Assembly: GCA_902800065.1 (NCBI GenBank)
Contig: CADCDE010000002.1
Coordinates: 1-64,000 of the forward strand
Direction: 5' to 3'
DNA length: 64,000 nt
From: an uncultured Ruminococcus sp.
Lineage (GTDB): Bacteria > Bacillota > Clostridia > Oscillospirales > Acutalibacteraceae
In this document: positions 25,078 through 33,569 of the stretch, in pieces
Position numbering within the stretch: the first letter of the stretch is position 1
Layout of the letters: every line of letters begins with the position of its first letter
The notes under the pieces: model-generated
Database searches by the model: none
The model's input: only the letters and a program-made list of their open reading frames with translations
Told to the model about the DNA's origin: nothing
Program-made: the position numbers and the translations under genes

Positions 25078-25950
25078 GTGTCAAAGGTCGCTATTGCAAC
25101 AGACAGCAACAGTGGTATTACCAAACATATCGCTAAAAAATTGGGAGTTTATGTTCTTCCTATGACATTTTTTGTAAACGGCAAGCAGTATTATGAGGAA
25201 GTAGACCTTTCTCAGAATGATTTTTATACGCTTATTGCAAACTCAAAGGCGGAAGTCGCAACTTCACAGCCTTCTCCGAATGAACTTACGGATTTTTGGA
25301 GAGGTATTCTGAAAGATTATGATGAATTGGTTTATATTCCCATGTCGTCGGGTTTGAGCAGTTCATGCACGACCGCTTCAATGATGTCAAGAGAATTTGG
25401 GGGCAGAGTTCATGTTGTTGATAATCAGAGAATATCCGTTACACAGTATCAGTCTGTAAAAGATGCCGCAGCAATGGCTAAAAACGGGTTTTCAGGAAAG
25501 CAGATAAAAGAAAAGCTTGAAAGAGATAAACTGGAATCGAGTATCTACATAATGGTCAATGATTTGAAGTATCTCAAAAATGGCGGACGAGTTACAACGG
25601 CAGGTGCATTGATAGCAAGCGTTATGAATTTGAAGCCTGTTTTGCAGATACAAGGCGGAAAGCTTGATGCTTATGCAAAGTGCAGGGGAACAAAATCTGC
25701 AAAGGAAACTTTGCTGAAAGCTATGCACAAGGATTTTGACGAGCGTTTCAAGGAATACGCTGACAATAAAAAAATGTCGCTTTTATACTCATATTCCGAT
25801 ATGTCCAATTCGGAAGCTGAACAGTGGCGTAAGGAAATAGAAAAATCTTTTCCGGGATTCAAAGTAAGCGGTCAGCCTCTTTCACTGAGCATAGGCTGTC
25901 ATATAGGACCGGGCTCGCTTGCAATAGCCTGTTCAAAGATTACTGAATAA
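25078..25950 (+). CDS. DegV family fatty-acid-binding protein
   Basis: 290 residues from GTG 25078, preceded by TTGAGGAGGAG; the frame runs further upstream without another site. DegV hallmarks are KVAIATDSNSGITKHIAKKLGVYVLPMTF at the start, TSQPSPNELTDFW, VYIPMSSGLSSSCTTASMM, HVVDNQRIS and LKNGGRVTTAGALIASVMNLKPVLQIQGGKLDAYAKCRG, then GCHIGPGSLAIAC at the end. Family members (FakB type) hold a fatty acid for phosphorylation by FakA. No fakA is in the window. Monocistronic by position; ends at a family A repeat. Confidence 0.93.
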   Translation: MSKVAIATDSNSGITKHIAKKLGVYVLPMTFFVNGKQYYEEVDLSQNDFYTLIANSKAEVATSQPSPNELTDFWRGILKDYDELVYIPMSSGLSSSCTTASMMSREFGGRVHVVDNQRISVTQYQSVKDAAAMAKNGFSGKQIKEKLERDKLESSIYIMVNDLKYLKNGGRVTTAGALIASVMNLKPVLQIQGGKLDAYAKCRGTKSAKETLLKAMHKDFDERFKEYADNKKMSLLYSYSDMSNSEAEQWRKEIEKSFPGFKVSGQPLSLSIGCHIGPGSLAIACSKITE

Positions 25951-25983
25951 TGTGAGTTCTATGAAAACGAAAAATTATTATAC

Positions 25984-26049
25984 TGTCATTCTGAGGAGCG
26001 ACAGCGACGAAGAATCTTTTGAAGATTCCTCGCTTCGCTCGGAATGACA
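25984..26049. repeat. Family A dispersed palindrome, copy 4
   Basis: TGTCATTCTGAGGAGCGACAG...GAAGAATCTTTTGAAGATTCCTCGCTTCGCTCGGAATGACA. It lies between two convergent genes (degV-type and GHL10) and can fold on either strand, so it may act as a shared transcription end. Confidence 0.88.
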
Positions 26050-26059
26050 AAGCGATAGT

Positions 26060-27292
26060 TTATTCGATTATCGCAACAGCGTTTTTGACTTCTTTTTCGG
26101 TGTCGGCATTTTCAAGATATTCATAGGAGTACAGCATAAATCCGTTAGTTTTAATGGCTCGGCTGTACTCTATTTGCTTTTGGAGATTGTCGTCACTCAA
26201 AAGCCATGTACCGTTGTCGGCATCAGAACCCGCTTTATACATTCCCAAGCCGAAATAAAGTTTTATATTTGGATTTGTTACAGTAGCTTTCCATTTATCG
26301 GCAAGGGGATTAAACGGAAAAGTTGGGTGATTATTGCTGACATACAGCTGAGGGCAGATATAATCTATATAACCGTTCTGTGAACACCATACATTTACGT
26401 CAGCACCGATTTTTTCATTATTATCAAAATTACACTGAGGGGCTATCCCAAATACAACATTATTTTTAATTGAGTGTATTTTTGAGTAAATTCCCTCTAT
26501 CAGCATATTTATATTAGCCTTTCGCCATTCATGCTGTGATATTGGAAGAAAATCGCTTTTGACGGATTTTGCATATTTCTGATAACTTTCTTTATCGTAA
26601 TCCGTGTCATCTGACGGGTAAAAATAATCATCAAGCTGTATGCCCTCAATGTCATAATTTCGTACAATTTCGCCTATGCCGTCAATGATAAGTTTTCGTA
26701 CTTCAGGATATGCAGGGTTGTAATAAATGCCGTTGTCATAGGTGAAAGTCGGATAGTTTTTATATGGATTGTTGTCGGATAAAGATATTGGAGTTTTTCC
26801 TGTGGATATTCTCAGAGGATTTACCCACGCATGAACTGAGATATTTTTTTCATGGAATTTTTTGATAATAATATCAAGGGGGTCAAAATCGGGTGAAATG
26901 CCCTGAGTACCCATGATTATATGAGAATAGGGAAATATCTTTGATGGATAAATTGCATCACCAAAAGGACGTACTTGTATAATAACAGTGTTTATTTTAT
27001 ATTTCAGGCATTTTTCCGCCATGATATTAATTTTGTTTTCAAAGGCATTTTTTGAGCGTTCATCTGAAGATAAAGTCAAAGACATATAAGGAATCCATAT
27101 ACCGTGCATTTCATTCTCGGTTTCCGGGGAGATTGTTTCTGAAAATTCCTTTGAAGTTACGGAAATTTCAGAAATTCGGGAATTTTCAGTCTGAACTGTC
27201 TGTTTATTCTGAGTAAAGGAAATAAATATTATGCTTAACGAGAGGAATATAACGGAAAAAATTAAGGGTAAAAAAACTTTTCTTTTTTTCAT
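26060..27292 (-). CDS. GHL10-type (DUF187) glycoside-hydrolase-like secreted or membrane-anchored protein
   Basis: 410 residues. Residues 5-26 are an N-terminal hydrophobic signal or anchor (VFLPLIFSVIFLSLSIIFIS). The barrel domain follows with EMHGIWIPYMSL, KYKINTVIIQVRPFGDAIYPSKIFPYSH, HAWVNPLRI, NPAYPEVRKLIIDGIGEIVRNYDIEGIQLDDYFYP, NVVFGIAPQCNF and YIDYICPQLYV, the order found in YngK/DUF187 proteins. The DD in IQLDDYF is the likely active-site acid. Members act on cell-wall or exopolysaccharide glycans; the substrate here is unknown. Its short upstream gap is AT-rich and divergent with the next gene. Confidence 0.9.
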   Translation of the reverse strand: MKKRKVFLPLIFSVIFLSLSIIFISFTQNKQTVQTENSRISEISVTSKEFSETISPETENEMHGIWIPYMSLTLSSDERSKNAFENKINIMAEKCLKYKINTVIIQVRPFGDAIYPSKIFPYSHIIMGTQGISPDFDPLDIIIKKFHEKNISVHAWVNPLRISTGKTPISLSDNNPYKNYPTFTYDNGIYYNPAYPEVRKLIIDGIGEIVRNYDIEGIQLDDYFYPSDDTDYDKESYQKYAKSVKSDFLPISQHEWRKANINMLIEGIYSKIHSIKNNVVFGIAPQCNFDNNEKIGADVNVWCSQNGYIDYICPQLYVSNNHPTFPFNPLADKWKATVTNPNIKLYFGLGMYKAGSDADNGTWLLSDDNLQKQIEYSRAIKTNGFMLYSYEYLENADTEKEVKNAVAIIE

Positions 27293-27370
27293 ACAAACAC
27301 AACCTTGATTTTATTTATATATAAATATATAATAATATTATAGAATTAATGACAGGAGATAGAAAGAAAA

Positions 27371-27664
27371 TTGGAATGGTATCATATTTTAATAATTATA
27401 TATGCAGTTGCAATGAATATAGCGGCAGCAGTTGTGACTGTAAAGGATAAGGAACTTGCAAAGAAAAAACGCTGGAGAGTATCGGAAAAAAATCTCCTGA
27501 TACTTGCAGCGTTGAGCGGATGTGTTACAATGTATATTACAATGAGAGCAATACATCATAAAACAAAGCATAAGACTTTTATGATAGGAATACCTGCAAT
27601 ATTTATATGCGAGGTTCTGGCAGCAATAGGAATTTATGCTTTCTTTACAATGCAGTCAGCATAA
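27371..27664 (+). CDS. DUF1294 small membrane protein
   Basis: 97 residues from TTG 27371 with AGGAGAT upstream. Two or three hydrophobic segments surround the family signature: KDKELAKKKRWRVSEKNLLILAALSGCVTMYITMRAIHHKTKHKTFMIGIP matches the conserved basic patch, the R-x-SE-x-LL and the HKTKH-x-x-F-x-x-G-x-P of DUF1294. Function is unknown. Its 3' end overlaps that of the convergent next gene by 9 bases. Confidence 0.85.
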   Translation: MEWYHILIIIYAVAMNIAAAVVTVKDKELAKKKRWRVSEKNLLILAALSGCVTMYITMRAIHHKTKHKTFMIGIPAIFICEVLAAIGIYAFFTMQSA

Positions 27665-28093
27665 AAATGTCTTTAAATTGTCAATGTGCTTTTGTTCCTT
27701 TGATATAAATCCGTTTGCATAGTCGATAGTTTTCTTGTCGGCATTGGGGCAGGCTCCTATATGCTTTGTAAGGTCAATAATGCCTTTGGTAGTGCCTGTT
27801 ATCATTATATCAGCAATATGGTCGGAGCTTGTATCATTTATCGTATGAAGCTGTATGGAACTCCACATACCTGTTTTTTGGAGAATTCCGATATCTTTTG
27901 GTACAACACCGTTTTGCAGAAGTGCCTGTTCACTGTCGGAAGCCGCTTTGCAGTAATCACTGTATTGTTCGGTCAGTTCCTCCTTGAGAGCCTCCTGTTC
28001 AACCTTCGGCAGAACAGTCTCAACAGCCTCTATGCCTGTTTTTGACAGCTTATAGATTCCTGAAAGCAATTCATTTGTTTCATCATTATTCAT
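27656..28093 (-). CDS. Ferritin-like helical protein, DUF2383/DUF892 type
   Basis: 145 residues, all helical and cytoplasmic. The pattern of long amphipathic helices (NELLSGIYKLSKTGIEAVETVLPKV, ALKEELTEQYSDYCKAASDSEQAL, TTKGIIDLTKHIGACPNADKKTIDYANGFISKEQKHIDNLKTF) is that of small four-helix proteins in the ferritin-like group. The E-x-x-H in SKEQKHIDNLK is a possible metal ligand pair. I cannot place it in a named family with certainty. AGTGAGGTAAAT precedes the ATG. It is convergent with the DUF1294 gene. Confidence 0.7.
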   Translation of the reverse strand: MNNDETNELLSGIYKLSKTGIEAVETVLPKVEQEALKEELTEQYSDYCKAASDSEQALLQNGVVPKDIGILQKTGMWSSIQLHTINDTSSDHIADIMITGTTKGIIDLTKHIGACPNADKKTIDYANGFISKEQKHIDNLKTFLC

Positions 28094-28118
28094 AAATATT
28101 TACCTCACTTTGACTTGT

Positions 28119-28232
28119 TATAGTAAATGTGTTGTCATTCTGAGGAGCGACAGCGATTTGTCACCCTGAACGAAGTGAAGGGGCTTTTGAAGATTCCTCA
28201 CTGCGTTCGGAATGACATAATAATTTACTATA
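28119..28232. repeat. Family A dispersed palindrome, copy 5, with hybrid insert and TATAGTAAA ends
   Basis: The core (28133-28216) begins TGTCATTCTGAGGAGCGACAGCG. It then carries a stretch TTTGTCACCCTGAACGAAGTGAAGGGGC, which looks like the arm of a different repeat, before rejoining AGATTCCTCACTGCGTTCGGAATGACA. The outer ends TATAGTAAAT (28119-28128) and ATTTACTATA (28223-28232) are inverted copies, as in copy 6. It lies in a divergent intergenic region. Confidence 0.8.
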
Positions 28233-28289
28233 TAAAATTATTTTTTCATAAAAAATATAAATTTATTCATTGAAAGGAAGTTTTTTGTT

Positions 28290-28934
28290 ATGACAGAGAT
28301 TATTGAAAGAACTATGGAAGCATTGCGTAAAAATAATATGCAGGCATATTACGTTGAGAAAAAAGATAATGTTGCCGAACTCGTCAAAACTCTTATTTCA
28401 AAGGGCGATACGGTGACACACGGGGGTTCTGTGACGCTCGGAGAATGTAATATTCCGGCACTTCTCTCAAACGGAGATTACAATTACCTTGACAGAAATG
28501 CAGAGGGCTTGACAAGAGAGGATATACTTGCAATATATGAAAAGACATTTTCGGCGGATGTATTCTTTACAAGTGCAAATGCTATTACTGAAAACGGCTT
28601 GCTGTATAACGTAGACGGTAATTCAAACAGAGTTGCGGCAATTCTTTATGGACCTAAGAGTGTCATTGTAATTGCAGGTTACAACAAAATAGTACCAGAT
28701 ATAAATGCAGCTATGGTAAGACTTAAAACTGTTGCAGCACCTCAAAATACAAAAAGACTTCAGTGTAAAACTCCGTGTGCAGTTACGGGAAAATGTATGG
28801 CGGCTGATAATCCTATGCTGGCAGAGGGCTGTAAGAGTCCCGAAAGAATATGCTGTAATTATGTTGTAACGGCTCAGCAAAGACATAAAGACAGAATAAA
28901 AGTAATTATCGTTGGTGAAAGTTTGGGATATTAA
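28290..28934 (+). CDS. LUD-domain protein (LutC/YkgG-like, DUF162)
   Basis: 214 residues. The LUD fold signature is present: DTVTHGGSVTLGECNIPALLSNGDYNYLDRN, SADVFFTSANAITENGLLYNVDGNSNRVAAILYGPKSVIVIAGYNKIV and DINAAMVRLKTVAAPQNTKRL. A cysteine-rich tail (LQCKTPCAVTGKC, AEGCKSPERICC) is the part seen in Clostridia variants and may bind metal. The LutABC pathway oxidises lactate, but no lutA or lutB neighbour is here, so the role of this stand-alone protein is open. GAAAGGAAG precedes the ATG. It is co-directional with deoD, 17 bases apart. Confidence 0.88.
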   Translation: MTEIIERTMEALRKNNMQAYYVEKKDNVAELVKTLISKGDTVTHGGSVTLGECNIPALLSNGDYNYLDRNAEGLTREDILAIYEKTFSADVFFTSANAITENGLLYNVDGNSNRVAAILYGPKSVIVIAGYNKIVPDINAAMVRLKTVAAPQNTKRLQCKTPCAVTGKCMAADNPMLAEGCKSPERICCNYVVTAQQRHKDRIKVIIVGESLGY

Positions 28935-28951
28935 TTGGGGGGGTGATTTGA

Positions 28952-29653
28952 ATGTCAACTCCGCATATAAAAGCTGAAAAGGGAGATTTTGCCAAAACTG
29001 TCTTAATGCCAGGCGACCCTTTGAGAGCAAAATATATTGCAGAAAATTTCCTTGAGAAAGCAGTTTTGGTGAATGAAGTCAGGGGAATGTTGGGATATAC
29101 GGGATATTATCGTGATAAAAAAGTGTCTGTAATGGCAAGCGGTATGGGAATGCCGTCAATGGGGATATATTCCTATGAGCTGTTCAAATTCTTTGATGTG
29201 GATAATATAATCAGGATAGGAACGGCAGGGGCAGTAAGTGAAAAATTGGGATTGCGTGATATAGTTTTGGCGATGTCCTCTTGTACAAATTCAAATTTTG
29301 CCTTACAGTACGGACTTAACGGAACAGTTGCACCGACAGCAAGTTTTGAATTACTCAGAAGGGCTTATGAGCAGGCTGAAAAGTTAAATAAAAAAGTATA
29401 TGTAGGTTCTGTGTATACAACAGATTTGTTCTATGATGATTCGGACAGCCTTGCAGATTGGAGAAAGCTGGGTATACTTGCGACTGAAATGGAGAGTGCG
29501 GCATTGTATCTAAATGCGGCTCGTCTTGGTAAAAATGCACTTTGTATTTGTACTATCTCGGATTGTCCGCTGACAGGTGAAAGCTGTTCCTCTGATGAGA
29601 GGGAAAAGACCTTCAATGATATGATACAGATAGCATTGTCAATGTGCGAATAA
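28952..29653 (+). CDS. deoD: Purine-nucleoside phosphorylase DeoD type
   Basis: 233 residues, the usual hexameric DeoD size. STPHIKAEKGDFAKTVLMPGDPLRAKYIAENFL holds the phosphate-binding G20/R24 region. SVMASGMGMPSMGIYSYELF, NIIRIGTAGAV and ATEMESAALYLNAARLGKNALCICTISDC give the nucleoside pocket and the catalytic aspartate (D in ISDC). It splits purine nucleosides with phosphate to free base and (deoxy)ribose-1-phosphate. GGGGGGGTGAT precedes the ATG. Operon with the LUD gene and the following Ig-like protein is likely. Confidence 0.96.
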   Translation: MSTPHIKAEKGDFAKTVLMPGDPLRAKYIAENFLEKAVLVNEVRGMLGYTGYYRDKKVSVMASGMGMPSMGIYSYELFKFFDVDNIIRIGTAGAVSEKLGLRDIVLAMSSCTNSNFALQYGLNGTVAPTASFELLRRAYEQAEKLNKKVYVGSVYTTDLFYDDSDSLADWRKLGILATEMESAALYLNAARLGKNALCICTISDCPLTGESCSSDEREKTFNDMIQIALSMCE

Positions 29654-29672
29654 AAAATAAGGGGAATTTTTT

Positions 29673-30383
29673 ATGGAGAAGTCATATCCGTATACAGGTA
29701 AGCCTATCAAACCGCCGTTTGCATTGAATATCGAGGGGAAAACTCTCGTGCAGGGCGAGGATTACCGTATAGAGATACTTGATAATATAAATGTTGGAAC
29801 AGCCCATGTTTATATAACAGGCATGGGGGAGTATACAGGAAAATATGAATATACATTTGAGATAGAGCCGATACAAGCAAGGACACTTTCGTTTTTTGCC
29901 GACAGTAATGTATTTCAGTATGACGGCAAGCCGAAAAGTATGAATATAGTCGTGAGATTCGGTGAGATGACTCTTGAAGAGGGCAAGGATTATGATATTG
30001 AGTATGAAAATAATATTGCTCCCGGAAAGGCATCTGCATTGCTGACCTTCAAGGGAAATTTCACAGGCGTTATGTCCATACCGTTTACAATAAAGAATAC
30101 CCTGCCTGAATTGGTGAATACATCTACCGTTTCAAGCGAGGAAATAAATTTTGGTGAAACGGTAACTCTCAGTTCATCAGCCGAGGGCGGTATGGGAAAA
30201 TATCTTTATGCCGTTGTATATAAGAAGAATACGGACAAGAAATGGACATGGGTACAGACACTGAGCGAAGAAACATCCGTTGAGATAAAGCCCGCAAGGA
30301 AAGCGGAATATACTATATGCTCAAAGGTCAAGGATGAAACAGGGAATGTTGTCAAGAAGTTTTTTAAGGTAAGTGTAAAATAA
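29673..30383 (+). CDS. Protein of tandem Ig-like/YDG-type repeats, no signal peptide
   Basis: 236 residues. Two tandem repeats of about 75 residues (KSYPYTGKPIKPPFALNIEGKTLVQGEDYRIEILDN; NVFQYDGKPKSMNIVVRFGEMTLEEGKDYDIEYENN) share Y-x-GK, G-x-DY-x-I and a G-x-F/Y-x-G close, as in extracellular Ig-like or YDG repeats. The last 65 residues (YLYAVVYKKNTDKKWTWVQTLSEETSVEI, YTICSKVKDETGNVVKK) match the C-terminal module of the secreted LRR protein at 59552-60697. There is no signal peptide or membrane segment although such domains are normally extracellular. It starts 19 bases after deoD with AAGGGG upstream. Function unknown. Confidence 0.75.
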   Translation: MEKSYPYTGKPIKPPFALNIEGKTLVQGEDYRIEILDNINVGTAHVYITGMGEYTGKYEYTFEIEPIQARTLSFFADSNVFQYDGKPKSMNIVVRFGEMTLEEGKDYDIEYENNIAPGKASALLTFKGNFTGVMSIPFTIKNTLPELVNTSTVSSEEINFGETVTLSSSAEGGMGKYLYAVVYKKNTDKKWTWVQTLSEETSVEIKPARKAEYTICSKVKDETGNVVKKFFKVSVK

Positions 30384-30412
30384 AAAAAATCACGGTATCA
30401 GCAATGGGATTT

Positions 30413-30535
30413 TATAGTAAACGTCAATGAAAAATTCCTTTTGTCATTCTGAGGAACGAAGTGACGAAGAATCTTTCAAAGATTCCTCGCTTTGCTCGGA
30501 ATGACATTGAGCAATTTATTTTGTCGTTTACTATA
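30413..30535. repeat. Family A dispersed palindrome, copy 6, with TATAGTAAACG ends
   Basis: The core 30442-30506 (TGTCATTCTGAGGAACGAAG...GGAATGACA) sits inside a larger inverted repeat with TATAGTAAACG (30413-30423) and CGTTTACTATA (30525-30535). The 123-bp whole resembles a miniature inverted-repeat element. It separates two convergent genes. Confidence 0.85.
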
Positions 30536-33275
30536 GAATTACATTATTGTCAAGCTCGGTTTTTTCGATATATTCAAAGATACGTCTGCAGTTTTTGTTG
30601 TCCTTATGTACGAAGAAATTTTCACATTTCTGTTTGTTATCCTCCGTCTGAGGAAAATCAAGAGGGATGTTTTTAACGAGATAGTCTATCAAAGCATCAT
30701 GTTCAGTAAAAATTTCACCGAGAGAGTTGTTCTGAAGGTCGTATATTTCAGCCTCCGACTGTACTGGGAGATTTTTGGGGAGATAATATATAATTGGTTT
30801 ATTAAGATAAGCCATTTTATACATCAGCTCGGAATAGTCGGTGATTATAACTGCAGCCTTTCCTATCAGGAGAGCAATATTTTTTTCTGAGTATGAATAG
30901 AAGGAGATATTATCATTTGAATCAAAGAAATGCATATATTTTTCTATTGTTGGAGGCATAAGCACAGCAAGTTTAAACTCATTTTCAGAGAGAGAGGTGT
31001 TTAATTTTGTATCATTGAGTATGGAATTATAAACTTTGAAGAATTTGCTTTCGGAAAATGTATTGAAATTTGAATTGTTGAAAGCAGAGAAGGATTTTCT
31101 GTTTCCCGGAGTTAGAAGTATCAGCTTCTCTTTTTCATTGAAGGTCGAATCAAGTATCGGATATCCTGTTATTTTGATCATATCATCGGAATAGCCATAC
31201 TGCTTTTGCAGGAGATTCTGTTTTTCTGTTTCAGATGCACAGAAATATTTTGATATATTATCTTTAAGGCGGTTGTCAAACTGAGGAGTATTTGAAGTCA
31301 TGAATGAATTTTTTACGGAGAATATTTTTGAATTGAAATAGTCACGCAAAAATATTATATCGTTTTTTGAAAATCCGAGAGAGTCATATACATTGCAGTC
31401 GGAGGCGAATATTATATCAGCTGAAAGTATGATGGATTTAGCTTTTTTGGAGCCGGTCTCAAGAACATTTTCATAGCCTGACTCTATAAGAAAGCTGTAT
31501 TCGGGAGAATTTTTGTCGGCAATGAAAAACGGAATGAATTTTTTGTCCTTGTTGGATTTTGAGAAGTAGCGGAAAAGCAGGTTGCCGTTTGAATTTATCC
31601 CGAAATCATCGTAAAATACAAAATATTTTTTATTGTTTTTTTCTTTCAGGATATGCCTGATATTTTTTCTCAACTGACGGTAATGGAGTGTCTCGGTGAA
31701 GGAAAGAATTTTACCTGCTTCGGATATGAACCTGCTTTCATTCATTGTAATAAGGCTTTCTGTATAACGGCGGATGACAAGTGACTTTGTTTTTTCATCA
31801 TATGAAAGGACTCTGTCGGAAAAACGCCAGAAGCTGTTTTTTATATCCGAAAGCCTTGAAAAAACATTGCTGAATCTCATACTGATTCTGACAGAAAAGT
31901 GCTGGCAGGTAAGGATAATGCAGACTGTATCTATCTGTTTTCCCGAACTTACGGGAACTGAAAATTTAAAAGAGAATTTTCTGATAAATTCAGTATCAAA
32001 GAAGGTTTTTTTGTTGTATATCTCTGAGGGCTGTATCTCTGTTTTGGTCTGATTGACCAGGGCATACAAAGAAAAATCCTTTTCGAGATATGAGGCGTTC
32101 TGGAGAAATGCGTCAATATAAAGGCAGTTGTCTTTATAATTTATTGCAGATATCTCAGCGGAAATATTCTTTGAGGAGTTGATATATGCTTGATTGATAC
32201 TGAAAACAAGCTCTCCACTGAGAGTATATTTGTTTATTGTGTTGTATGAGGAAAAATATTTTTTTTCTATCGTATCCTTGAATAAGACGAGGTCGTTGTC
32301 GGGAATCATATCGAAATCGTCATATTTTAGTTTTATAAGACTGAAAGGAAATTCAATGTCAAGTTCTGCAAGTAAACAAAGACGTGGATTAAGTATGATA
32401 CAGTCGTCGATATGTTTTAGAGCCTGTTTGACGGAGCTGAAAAAATCCCTAACAGAATTTTCACTCAGTATGTTTTTGAAATTATCATCCTGATTGAGCG
32501 AAAATTTTATGTCAATAAGATAAATCATTGCTGATTTTACAAAAACAGAATCAGGAAATTTCTTGAGCATCGGGATAATCAGATCATTTATAGAGGCTGT
32601 ATAGAAATGTCTGCTGTACTGTGGCCGATACTGCATCATATCATGTTCATCGGAACAGAAAGATGTATAACTGCAGTTTTCAGTGAATAAGAATGAATAT
32701 GTCTGTATCAGGGACTGTATGATAAATTTATCTTCCGAATGGAATTTTAATTTTGTATCAAATTCGATATTGTCGCATATTGATTTGCTGAAAAAATATC
32801 CTCCAAGCATAAGCACGAAATTATCAGGGGTATCCTTGAGAGAGACCATGCCTGAAACAAGGTCATTGACATACGGCTTTGAATTGCTGAAGTACTTTAT
32901 CAATACGATATCAATATCAATGTCTGTCTCACTGTCGCTGAGGATATTATATAGAACAGACAGAGCCTTTTTTGAATATTCGCCGTAATTGTCTATAAAA
33001 GATATATATTTTCCCGTGCATACAGGATAGGCATCATTATATGAGGAAGCTGTTTTTTTTCCTGATGTATCAATGAAGAAAATGTTATCGGGGAATTTTT
33101 CACTGTATCCCGAACATATGGAAATGCTTGTTTCACTGCATACAGAGTCTATCAGAATGAGCTGAACGTTTTCAAGAAAGAATTTTTCATCCGATATTAT
33201 CGAAGCAACGGTTTCGTCAATATGGTAATTATCCTTTATGAGCAAATTTATACTGAAAAAATATTGTTTTGGCAT
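30531..33275 (-). CDS. Large bifunctional-looking glycosyltransferase: GT2-like head, CDP-glycerol glycerophosphotransferase tail
   Basis: 914 residues from ATG 33275 (AGGAGGCTCC upstream; an earlier in-frame ATG lacks a site). The N-terminus resembles a GT2 glycosyltransferase (SINLLIKDNYHIDETVASIIS, ENVQLILIDSVC, KYISFIDNYGEYS) but the usual DxD is not evident. The middle is beta-rich. The C-terminal 380 residues fit the TagB/TagF family: NKKYFVFYDDFG, KFIPFFIADKNS, SADIIFASD, YFCASETEKQNLLQKQYGYSDDMIKITGYPILD, KLILLTPGNRKSF, and IALLIGKAAVIITDYSELMYKMAYLNKPIIYYL. Such enzymes build teichoic-acid-like polymers at the membrane. It is alone in its transcription unit. Confidence 0.82.
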   Translation of the reverse strand: MPKQYFFSINLLIKDNYHIDETVASIISDEKFFLENVQLILIDSVCSETSISICSGYSEKFPDNIFFIDTSGKKTASSYNDAYPVCTGKYISFIDNYGEYSKKALSVLYNILSDSETDIDIDIVLIKYFSNSKPYVNDLVSGMVSLKDTPDNFVLMLGGYFFSKSICDNIEFDTKLKFHSEDKFIIQSLIQTYSFLFTENCSYTSFCSDEHDMMQYRPQYSRHFYTASINDLIIPMLKKFPDSVFVKSAMIYLIDIKFSLNQDDNFKNILSENSVRDFFSSVKQALKHIDDCIILNPRLCLLAELDIEFPFSLIKLKYDDFDMIPDNDLVLFKDTIEKKYFSSYNTINKYTLSGELVFSINQAYINSSKNISAEISAINYKDNCLYIDAFLQNASYLEKDFSLYALVNQTKTEIQPSEIYNKKTFFDTEFIRKFSFKFSVPVSSGKQIDTVCIILTCQHFSVRISMRFSNVFSRLSDIKNSFWRFSDRVLSYDEKTKSLVIRRYTESLITMNESRFISEAGKILSFTETLHYRQLRKNIRHILKEKNNKKYFVFYDDFGINSNGNLLFRYFSKSNKDKKFIPFFIADKNSPEYSFLIESGYENVLETGSKKAKSIILSADIIFASDCNVYDSLGFSKNDIIFLRDYFNSKIFSVKNSFMTSNTPQFDNRLKDNISKYFCASETEKQNLLQKQYGYSDDMIKITGYPILDSTFNEKEKLILLTPGNRKSFSAFNNSNFNTFSESKFFKVYNSILNDTKLNTSLSENEFKLAVLMPPTIEKYMHFFDSNDNISFYSYSEKNIALLIGKAAVIITDYSELMYKMAYLNKPIIYYLPKNLPVQSEAEIYDLQNNSLGEIFTEHDALIDYLVKNIPLDFPQTEDNKQKCENFFVHKDNKNCRRIFEYIEKTELDNNVIL

Positions 33276-33443
33276 AAGGAGCCTCCTGAGATTGATTATA
33301 AAAATTATAGTATAAATATTAAAAAAAGTCAATTTTTTAACGGGTGATTTATAGGACAGTTTGAAAAATATATAATAAATTTGTCAACAAAGACAAGAAA
33401 AAATCATCTGTTGCACAAAAACAAAAAATGAAAGAAAAATCTA

Positions 33444-33472
33444 TTGACTTATTCAAAAAGATGATTTATAAT
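33444..33472 (+). promoter_or_regulatory. Promoter of glnN
   Basis: TTGACT (33444-33449), 17-nt spacer, TATAAT (33467-33472). The transcript would begin near 33479, immediately before the hairpin leader. Confidence 0.8.
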
Positions 33473-33482
33473 TTTTTCAACG

Positions 33483-33526
33483 ACAGCAAAGGTGCTGTGG
33501 GTTGAAAAAACTCACGGTGCCTTTTT
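33483..33526 (+). promoter_or_regulatory. Terminator-type attenuator in the glnN leader
   Basis: A 13-bp hairpin rich in G-U pairs (33491-33503 with 33509-33521) followed by TTTTT (33522-33526) lies about 12 nt after the expected transcription start and 44 nt before the start codon. A competing small hairpin, ACAGC (33483-33487) with GCTGT (33494-33498) and hexaloop AAAGGT, overlaps its left arm, so the two cannot form together. This is the layout of an antitermination switch; an ANTAR-type nitrogen regulator is one possible actor. Confidence 0.6.
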
Positions 33527-33569
33527 GACATTTTGACGACAAATTTTCAAGAATGGGGAGTTATAGACT

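Noticed and set aside
33483-33526. Calling the glnN leader a definite ANTAR two-hairpin site
   Set aside because: Only one hairpin has the A1/G4 hexaloop; the second required one is missing, so it is kept only as a possibility.
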